Source of the DNA: Limanda limanda
Taxonomy: Eukaryota > Chordata > Actinopteri > Pleuronectiformes > Pleuronectidae
Direction of reading: 5' to 3'
DNA: 64,000 bases
Assembly (NCBI RefSeq): GCF_963576545.1
Contig: NC_083637.1
Span: forward strand, 22,858,007-22,922,006
Under the pieces are notes generated by a model. The model was not told where the DNA came from. It made no database searches and saw nothing but the letters and a program-made list of their open reading frames with translations. Positions 56,324 through 64,000 of the stretch are shown here, in pieces (within the stretch, counting starts at the first letter, position 1; every line of letters starts with the position of its first letter). A program made the position numbers and the translations under genes.

Positions 56324-56445
56324 CGTTGGCTCCATATTACATTGGAATCCGCTCCACGTCCGTCACCACGTTTCAAGCCTCCTGTGTTAAGACACTTTTA
56401 CTACAGTGCGTGTTGGTGCTGTCTGCACAGCTCATGAGTCGCTAG
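56324..56445 (+). CDS. crtac1: Alternative last exon of crtac1 (GPI-signal-like tail)
   Basis: An acceptor (tcactcatgcag) opens a frame in phase 1, the same phase as the crtac1 exon ending at 55494. Joined to that exon, it replaces the two-codon G-L tail with 40 residues: ALAPYYIGIRSTSVTTFQAS, then a hydrophobic stretch KTLLLQCVLVLSAQL, ending MSR and TAG. The total would be 586 aa. A small-residue segment followed by a short hydrophobic C terminus is the layout of a GPI-attachment signal. Mammalian CRTAC1 also has alternative C-terminal exons, one of them membrane-linked. AATAAA at 57517-57522 could serve this form. Inferred from sequence only. Confidence 0.6.
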
Positions 56446-58490
56446 TCTTCAGAGTAACAACCATCATGTCTGAGAAAAGTATCTGCTTGACTTCCTGTGA
56501 CATGCAGTGACCGTGTGTCCATCTGGATTCACTAGTTGATGGTGTCCTAGTGTCTAGACGTCACGCAGTCTGGATGTTTCCTGGGTGCACGCTGTCGTCT
56601 CTGCACTTTCCAAGTGAAGACTGAAGAATGGGTCAATATCGACCCACTACCCAGCCGAAAGTGCTCTGTCATAGCCAGATAAGCATGCTTGGAAACAAAG
56701 CTCGGATTTGTGAGATTTACTGATGCTGTAGTGCATGTAATAAGATGTTATGTACTTTGAAATGGTGGTACCATTTTATTTTTGATTACTGTGGTAATTT
56801 GGTCGTTTCTGTCCTGCGTCAAGCAGAGTTAGCAATTCACCAAGACAACGGCTCAGCAAGCAACGTGCACAAGGCGGGGGGGCTGAAACAGCTGCTAGCA
56901 TTCATTGTCACCAAAATTGACGTCTTTTTCACATTCAGCACATTTCATAATACTGTGGTAATATATTATCATTTTTAAATCATTTTTAAAACACTTATCA
57001 AGTTTGTATTTGTTCAGCTCTATTGTAGTTTTACAGTGCATATTAAGCACTTTACCAAACAACAATCACGCAGAGCCATCAGGGATTATCTTGCCCAAGG
57101 AAACTTCGGCACACAGACTGGGATGGAATTGCCTACACTCCATTTAATGGACCACCCACTCTACATCCTGATCCACAGCTGGTCTTTTTCTCTAGTAACA
57201 TTAGTGATGTTTGTTGTGTTTTCATTACTGATAAAAACCTGCTGATAAGTACAACGATAATATTGGCTGCATTCCATTTAGCAGCTCCAGTCCTGGAGAC
57301 CTGCTCCTGTGCACGTTCAGTATCTGATGACTACCGGCACATCGACCTGTATCCTGTCAGGCGGCCTCATGTTTACTTACAGGGTGACGACAAAGAAAGA
57401 CGAGTTCTGTGCAGCTGCGATGAAAGAGTTTTTATCAGACACCAGTCATATTTATCTCTTTGCTGTGTATCAAACAACAAGCGATAAGAAAGTCAGTCCT
57501 CGCACAATGTCACCAAAATAAAAGACACATTCACATTTGTGAGTCTGTATTTTTTTCTTTTTGGCAGTTATTGTTCTTTGGAGGTTTGATGTATTTCAAA
57601 ACACTACAGGTAAGATTCAGGAAGACTTTCTGACCCATACTTGGTCCACATATATAATAATGCACACTACGTCTTTGCATAATACAAATTTAGGAAGAGT
57701 TGGTCTTCGCTCATTGAAACCAAGAGGTTACTACTTGGATTGGTGCATTTGTGTCTAATTACTTTCATGTGCGAGATATGGAAGATCTGCTACATTTGTA
57801 CATGGATGTGCTGAGTGACATTCATCTGCTACCAGACAGTATGAGGTACAGCAGAGTTGATGGAGGAAGAGTTCCTTTGCACAGTGAGATGTTGTGATGC
57901 CGTGCTCGAATGCTTGCACGACAGATAACGTCCTTCAGAAGCCAGTGTGGTGGTGGTGCCGGGTGGATGGTGATGGGCTCAGTCCAGTTTCCCAGTCGGT
58001 CAGGGCGCCGCTGAGGCTGATCTGGACTTTGCGGTGCAGCTGCGGTGGCTGAGGTATGAGGTTTCCATGAGGCCTGTGGTCGTCACTCCCGTCTCAACAC
58101 TAACACATCCTCTCTTCTTCCTTACTTCCTTCCATCCTTTTCATCTCCCACCAGACAAAACAGGAAGGACGTTAATGGTACGATCCCACAAAGTATTGCG
58201 ATGATTTTTCTCCATTGAGACACTGCAGCAAAACACATCTGAGTCAACGTGCATGCAAGTCAGTTTGCAAGAAACGACTGGAGTGCATTCACTGTGAAAA
58301 AAGCTTGGAACAATTTAAGCACGTGATGATGTCAGGTCATTTGCCAAAGAGAGAAAAAAAGCTAGTGAATCCTTTGTGTGAACATAGCTGAGGGATGATA
58401 CGTATGAAGTATTGGGACAGGAGCGGTATCAGGTCCTGACTTCCCCGGTGGTGAGTGACCAGGGGGACAGGGAGCTGAGGAAGCAGCCAG
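56446..58490. other. crtac1-golga7b convergent intergenic region
   Basis: The 3' flank of the alternative crtac1 exon from the left and the golga7b 3' UTR from the right. A diverged repeat with 'cttgcccaaggaaacttcgg' lies near 57085-57150. No further gene was recognised; no EGF-like exon was found. Confidence 0.55.
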
Positions 58491-60832
58491 TCATCGAGCA
58501 GTGCTGCCGGACACAGAGCTACTCCCTGAGCTGGAGCCGCTGGAGCCCCGGTCTTCATAGATGGAAATCTCTATCTGGAGAAAGTAGTTAGGGACCAATA
58601 AGGCACTGCAGAGTATCTGAAAACACCAGCACTCTTTAGGGCTGGGCCATTAGGACCAAACGTCACATCTCTTTGTTTTGGCTGAATGGCTTCTCATACA
58701 AAATGTTCAGTAATGGTAGATATCACAAGAACGTCTATTAAAACAGTCTGTGATCAAAATAAAACGCTAAGACGGAGTTTTCTTTCCTGTTTGAAAATGC
58801 TGCACAATTTGTCACCATTTAAATAAAATTTATATGAAATAAATGACACATTAATTAATAACAGTAGCAGTATTTAGCATAAAGAACATGTAGGTGAGGA
58901 AGAAAATGTATGAGGTTCATAAACTGCTTACAGAAGAAATCATTTGAATGCCACAAAAAAATTAAAAATATGCTGACATTTGTTTGATAAAATGTACTTT
59001 GGCAGTTAATTACTTCAAAACTACACTGTAAAAGTACTTCTGAGTATTTGCACGAATAGGTTAGGATGCACTAAGTGAATAAGGCTCATAAATTACTTAT
59101 TCTCCCACATTAACATTTGACAAATAGGCTGAAGTTTGTCTTTGAACCGGTACTTTGGCCTCAGATTTAAAGTATATGGTAGAACGGGTAGTATCAGAGT
59201 TCATTTTATCAGACTTTAAAACACTTCAAGTTACGGTTGTGGGACTATTTGATATTTCTCTAAATTGATAAACTGTTCAGGTTTAGTGGGGTTTTTATTT
59301 CTATGAAATACTGGTAAAACTTGTTATGCTTCATGAGAATATAATCAAATCTTATTTCCATATTATGTATTTTGTCTCTGAAATGGTATTACCTGTGCTA
59401 AGGGACCCTAAAGATTGAATTGCCTCTCTCTTCTCCTCAGGAGAGATGCAAACACAAGCATTGATTTATTAATTCAAACAGCGCTCATACTTTTGTGTTC
59501 ATGGACCCAAAAACACTGAGTAAGGATACAACACGCATCCCCCTCTCTATGGGATCAGTGATGAGCAGACCTCTGGGAGCGTAGATCTTCTCATTCTGCT
59601 CCTGGATGTACTTGGCGATCTTCTTCAACACCTGACACACAGACAGAAGAAGAAAAACCCACAACACGTTCACCGCTGAACTTGAACATGAAAATCCAGC
59701 TGCCTTTGAGAGAACCAGCCTGACCTTCTCGTAACGTGTCTCCATGCAGAGGAAGATGATATACGCTGTAGCGCAGGCCAGACACCCCTCCAGGTACGAC
59801 TGTCCTCCGATCTTCTCCGCCTCTGTATAGTAGTTATTCAGAGTCTTCACAGTGTCCTCAAACAGCGTCCGCTCGATCTGGAGACGCACGCAGGACAGAG
59901 TCACGAGGAGAGAGATGAGTCAAGTGAAATGTGGAGAGGAAGTGTGGGTTTTTCTCATTAATGACAGTCTTAGGGACTGTAGCTGTGAATTTGGACTGTT
60001 GATGAAGATCTGCCATTTATTTCCTCAATTTAATGATCTTTTTTTTACCAATGAAATATCTCAAAATAGTCATGGAGAGTTTCAGTTTACAAAGAAACCT
60101 TGCTAATGATAAGGTGGAACTATGTCATCTTTTATTTTGAAAATCAACTAAAATGATCAATTAATGATCAATAGTATTATTATAACTATTAATAATAGTA
60201 GCCTATTACCAATAGCGACAGAGGAATTTTCAATCATTCAAATAATTCTCATAATATTACTACTCTATTGTCATATTATTCATTTATTCTCTTATTATTA
60301 TGACTTTCTACACAAAACCTCCTTTTTCTTTCTTAAAAATGTCTCTAATACGTCGTCCACCACAGACAGAGATTTGTTAAAGAATGATTCTTGTTTTTTC
60401 ATTTGCATTGATGCCACTAACTCACTTTTTTCTTGCACAAGGGACTTTGCCTCATTTTTTTCTCCTTCTGTAATGATCCTGTAGGCCTTTTAAATTGTAC
60501 TGTACTGTTTTGCCCCTGTCATCTGTCGGGTATTTGGTTCTAATGTTGTATTTATATGTGTTTCTTAATAAAAATAATGAATTATAATAATACATTTGAC
60601 TTGATTTAAATATATAAATGCCTTTGATATAAAGACACACACACACTCACATATATATACATCCAAAACAGGAGCATGTTAAACAGAAGAAGTCTCCTCA
60701 CCCTGCTCTCCAGCTCCGACGGGAACTTGGTCTGAAACTTGCAGGTGGTTCCTTCGCTGTAGTCTCTCTGGATGAAGACTTTGTTGGCCAGAGACGCACT
60801 GTGCCTCAGCTCCTGCAGGTTGTGGAACTGAG

Positions 60833-60887
<55 letters not shown>

Positions 60888-61102
60888 GGGGTTAAAACCG
60901 TATCTCTGTAATGAGTCCCCAGAGAGACAGAGGGCGACACCCCTGTGAGCACCTGTTCACGGTCAATGTGTACAAACAGAGGCTGATTTGCCGGTGCAGG
61001 ATGATAGAGGAGATGTGATCAATCTCCCCGTGGCTCAGTGTCTGCACTTATTTCTGCCTTGTTGTGTGTTGGAGCAGAGCCCAGCACTGGACACACTATC
61101 TC

Positions 61103-61188
<86 letters not shown>

Positions 61189-61492
61189 TCTCCCCCTCTT
61201 CCCTCTCCCTGCTCGAACAGAGAAGCACAGCTCACAGGAGACGGTTCAACATCTAAACTACAGCTCACAACAGATCGATGATGAGGAACAGGATGAGGCA
61301 GACTGATTCTGACTTACAACTGCATTATTGTTATTATTTATATCTATATATCGTTATCAACCTCTATTGTAAAGCCAGCATTAACTGTATAGCACAGAAG
61401 GAAAGCAGTGAGTGGCTTCTGTCCATGGTGCTGAACGCAACTCCTCCCTCTGTGTGCGGGTGTGTGCGGGTGTGTGCGGGTGTGTGTGTGTG

Positions 61493-61585
<93 letters not shown>

Positions 61586-61986
61586 TCAACACGGTGGATT
61601 AACGGGGCGTCTCAGCAGACAAAAAAGCCCCGATCTGCTTTCACCAAACACATTTTGTTCTTAACATCCCTGTGGGGACCCGCTGCTCCGCTGCTCCTGA
61701 CACATCCCTGAGATGTTAAAGGTTTATTCTCTTTATAACAATAAAACATCTTCTCTATAAAACACGCTACGAGAGAATAACCGACCGATCCTGGGCCGAC
61801 GCGCAGGAGAATGTAGGACACTGACTGAAGTGAGCAGTGTCACCTCGTCTCTGCGCTCACCCGCACCCGTGTTTTTTATTCTTACTCATAGCGCCACCAT
61901 GGAGGTGAGGTTCCTGCAGATGGTGGGAACATGGGGGGGGGGGAGATTAAAGCCTTAACATCAGCCAGCCTTACCTCTGTCGCCAT
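58491..61986 (-). CDS. golga7b: Golgin A7 family member B
   Basis: Five coding exons on the minus strand: 61986-61975, 60827-60702, 59877-59725, 59631-59530 and 58574-58491. All are GT/AG and in phase: 158 aa. GOLGA7-type proteins are palmitoylated partners of zDHHC acyltransferases; GOLGA7B is linked to zDHHC5. The protein starts [20 protein letters not shown], followed by [40 protein letters not shown], the cysteine-containing [40 protein letters not shown], and after the last junction IEISIYEDR with a Ser/Gly-rich tail. The N-terminal NLQELR and the Ser/Gly-rich C terminus separate it from GOLGA7. The first exon codes for only four residues; the ATG lies next to a GC-rich promoter. Reading through intron 4 would give a different tail ([14 protein letters not shown]). 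It faces crtac1 tail to tail, as in human 10q24.2. Confidence 0.95.
60841..60883. repeat. (AC)n microsatellite next to golga7b exon 2 acceptor
   Basis: A pure AC run on the plus strand, i.e. (TG)n in the transcript. It ends 13 nt before the exon 2 acceptor and replaces the usual pyrimidine tract. Confidence 0.97.
61103..61187. repeat. (AC)n microsatellite in golga7b intron 1
   Basis: A long pure AC dinucleotide array on the plus strand. Confidence 0.97.
61459..61584. repeat. (TG)n microsatellite in golga7b intron 1
   Basis: A long TG array preceded by three copies of a 'gtgtgtgcgg'-type unit. It is opposite in orientation to the (AC)n array at 61103-61187, so the two can pair with each other. 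Confidence 0.97.
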
Positions 61987-62100
61987 GTTGCCATCCGCGG
62001 CCGTGGGGACGAGTCCCTGCGTGCGCTCAAATCGTTTTAGTGGGACAAGAGGAGCGGGGCGGGGGGCGGGGATAAGAGGAGATGAGAGGTTAGAGGGGCG
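61987..62100 (-). promoter_or_regulatory. golga7b: GC-rich promoter of golga7b
   Basis: Directly upstream of the golga7b ATG is a GC-rich stretch with 'gcggggcggggggcgggg' (about 62056-62073) and 'ggggcggggc' (about 62095-62104), typical GC boxes for Sp1-type factors, and no TATA box seen. The transcription start is not determined. Confidence 0.55.
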
Positions 62101-62839
62101 GGGCTAACCTACAAGTGCAGGTTTAAGTCCAGTGCATTGCCTGTTCTAAATGTTTGGGATGCTCTCTTGTCCTGTGTTAGTGATCGAGAGCTACTTCATA
62201 ATTACCCCATGTCATTAGTGAGTCCTCCTCAAACAGATCTACAAGATACTGTCACTTTCTATGGTTTGTGTGCTGGACGTTGTGTGCAGAGATTTTCTAT
62301 ATAAACTATCAACGGTCCATGGTGCTGAGTCAAGCTAGAAACTGTGTGTTCCTCCAACCTGGTTCATCTGCAAGATGTAATTGTTTTCATACAATGAAAT
62401 TGAATTTGCTTTATTACTGTTCACATGTTCGGTTTATTAAAACTAGTGTTTTTCATACGTTGCAGTTTTTCTATTTCAGAGGGCTGTTAAGAAACTGACA
62501 CAATTTTCAGAACCAACATCACAACTTTTGGAAATAAAAGCTCTGTTAGCTGAATATAAAGCATTGTAGCCACAAAAGGAACATTGAAGACAAATTGCCG
62601 AAGAGGAAGCGATTCTGTAAATGGTGTTGCCATGATGGAACTCAGTACCCATACACCTGGTGTTGGTCCGATACATTGAAATAAAAACAGTTAAATTATG
62701 AAAATGCTACAGCGCTGATTTGACAAGCAGCTTGACCCAGTTGCTGACCTCTGCTGTCGTTTAACTGAGGACAGAGAAGAAGATTCAGCTCGTTCACAGA
62801 ATGAACTCAAACTGCCCTGCCCCCACTGTGCTGGAGTGC

Positions 62840-63030
62840 TGATTGCCTGTTTGTTTTATTCTATCTTAATTAATATTCAACGTACCGCATGTCCAAATCA
62901 CACCAAATTTGGCACTGCACTTCCCTGGGCCCTTAGCAATGCAAATGCCAAGTATGAAGGCGATAAGACGAACAGTTCATCAGATCCAGTATGTGTTCCA
63001 CATAGAGACAGACAGATGTTTGTGGAATTA
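62840..63030 (+). repeat. Dispersed fish repeat fragment
   Basis: Contains 'ccaaatcacaccaaatttgg', 'cactgcacttccctgggccc' and 'gccaagtatgaaggcgataa', followed by an 'agagacagacagatgtttg' tail. I recognise this as a common interspersed repeat. It runs into the next element. Confidence 0.6.
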
Positions 63031-63480
63031 GTAGGTAGATAGAAGATAATCCTTTATTAGTCCGTAGAAGGAGAAATTTGCTGTGTTGCAGCAGTGTCAA
63101 AAAATATCAGTACAGCAATAATTACGTAAATATGCAATATAAACACAAGGGAAAGCTTTGTGTTTATATTGAAACTGAATATTTGCATATATTGTGAGCA
63201 GAATGTATACACAGTGTAACAGGATTGCAAATTAGTCATTGAATTGCACAGATTGAAATGAGCATTGCAGTTAGATTCATTTTAACCTGATTGAGTTTAT
63301 AGTGGATCCCCAGAATTGGTGCATGTGGTCGACTGGGCGTAGAGCTGCTAGTCTAACAGCTGCAGGAAGGGACGACCTGCAGTTCCTCTACTTCAGACAC
63401 TTCGGGTAGATCAGTCACTGAAGGAGCATCAGTGCTGTGATGGTGTCCTGCAGGGGGGGGGGCTACCATTCCCCTCTGTC
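63030..63480 (-). repeat. LINE-type 3' region, minus orientation
   Basis: Starts with 'gtaggtagatagaagataat' and 'ggagaaatttgctgtgttgc', then 'aacagctgcaggaagggacg', 'tcactgaaggagcatcagtg' and 'gatggtgtcctgcagggggg'. These are the typical 3' untranslated modules of a fish non-LTR retrotransposon family. It is the opposite orientation of the tail at 51628-51675. No reverse-transcriptase frame is present. Confidence 0.6.
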
Positions 63481-64000
63481 CCAACACCTCCACTTGGTGA
63501 AGGGGTGTCCCGGGACCGAGTTTTTCAATTCATAATAAAGTCACGTTACTATGGCTTCTCTACATTTTCACATGACTGTGAACATTTTAACCTTTTTGAT
63601 AAAAGGTGTTATGATTAACATTGCTCTGTTATAATCATATAATTATTATTTGTGTGGAAAAGACATTTAATTGGCTTTTCTTGTATATTCATCATTTAGT
63701 TTGAATCCTAAGTCATATACGATAGAGGGTATATCTCAGCCAAGGCCCAACAGTCGCCTTATAAAACCACATTTAAATTCACTAGATCAAGATTTTGATT
63801 TGGGTCTGCACCACATTGCACTCACTCCTAAATATCAACGACCACGGAAGAAAACATAACCTCCTTGGCAGAGGTAAATTGGTGACTTTGAAATCCTTCT
63901 CTTGTGATTTATGTGGTTTCCAGTAGGTTAATTTCAGACACAACTGGTACTTTTTATATAGCCTCAGGCAGTATCCAATATATATATATTTTTTTTTAAT

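Larger units (their letters stand above)
62101..64000. other. Region beyond golga7b, repeats only
   Basis: No gene was recognised. It holds repeat blocks at 62840-63030 and 63030-63480, and a repeat end near 63800-63875 ('cataacctccttggcagagg'). Confidence 0.55.

Overview
The window looks like a ray-finned (teleost) fish chromosome segment. Its genes have many short exons with GT/AG introns. The intergenic DNA and introns carry long (TG)n/(AC)n microsatellites, a decayed Tc1-like transposon, a deleted hAT element and several dispersed repeat families typical of fish genomes. No organellar, bacterial or CRISPR features were seen. All gene calls rest on reading spliced exons whose phases I checked by hand. 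Family assignments come from recognising protein motifs, not from a database search.

Layout. (1) 2-5.7 kb: a PIM-like serine/threonine kinase gene (8 exons, 363 codons), followed by a tandem partial copy of its last three exons that is a pseudogene. (2) 8.1-12.2 kb: tekt4 (tektin-4, ciliary/flagellar microtubule protein, 442 aa), with a Tc1-like element in intron 4. (3) 13.4-18.4 kb: dnd1 (dead end, germ-cell RNA-binding protein, 329 aa), which appears to lack the usual C-terminal dsRNA-binding domain. An unassigned pair of candidate exons lies downstream. (4) 22.1-40.1 kb: loxl4-like lysyl oxidase (14 coding exons, 905 aa; four SRCR domains plus a complete copper/LTQ catalytic domain) with an unusually long linker after SRCR1. 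(5) 45.2-49.4 kb, minus: r3hcc1l (346 aa). (6) 52.0-55.6 kb, plus: crtac1 (548 aa), with a second possible last exon at 56.3 kb encoding a hydrophobic, GPI-signal-like tail. (7) 58.5-62.0 kb, minus: golga7b (158 aa).

The block loxl4 - r3hcc1l - crtac1 - golga7b matches the gene neighbourhood of human 10q24.2 as I know it, which supports the four identifications and the choice of LOXL4 over LOXL2/3. r3hcc1l and crtac1 are divergent and share a short promoter interval. crtac1 and golga7b are convergent. The genes do not form one pathway: tekt4 and dnd1 are germline/cilia genes, loxl4 and crtac1 are extracellular-matrix genes, and golga7b is a palmitoylation-complex subunit.

I found no coherent undescribed multi-gene system. 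The most interesting observations are the alternative GPI-like terminal exon of crtac1, the insertion in the loxl4 linker, a perfect 29-bp fold-back at 43.34 kb, the Tc1 end lying 20 bp from a tekt4 splice acceptor, a long (UG)n tract just upstream of the golga7b exon 2 acceptor, and the shortened dnd1 C terminus with possible extra exons.
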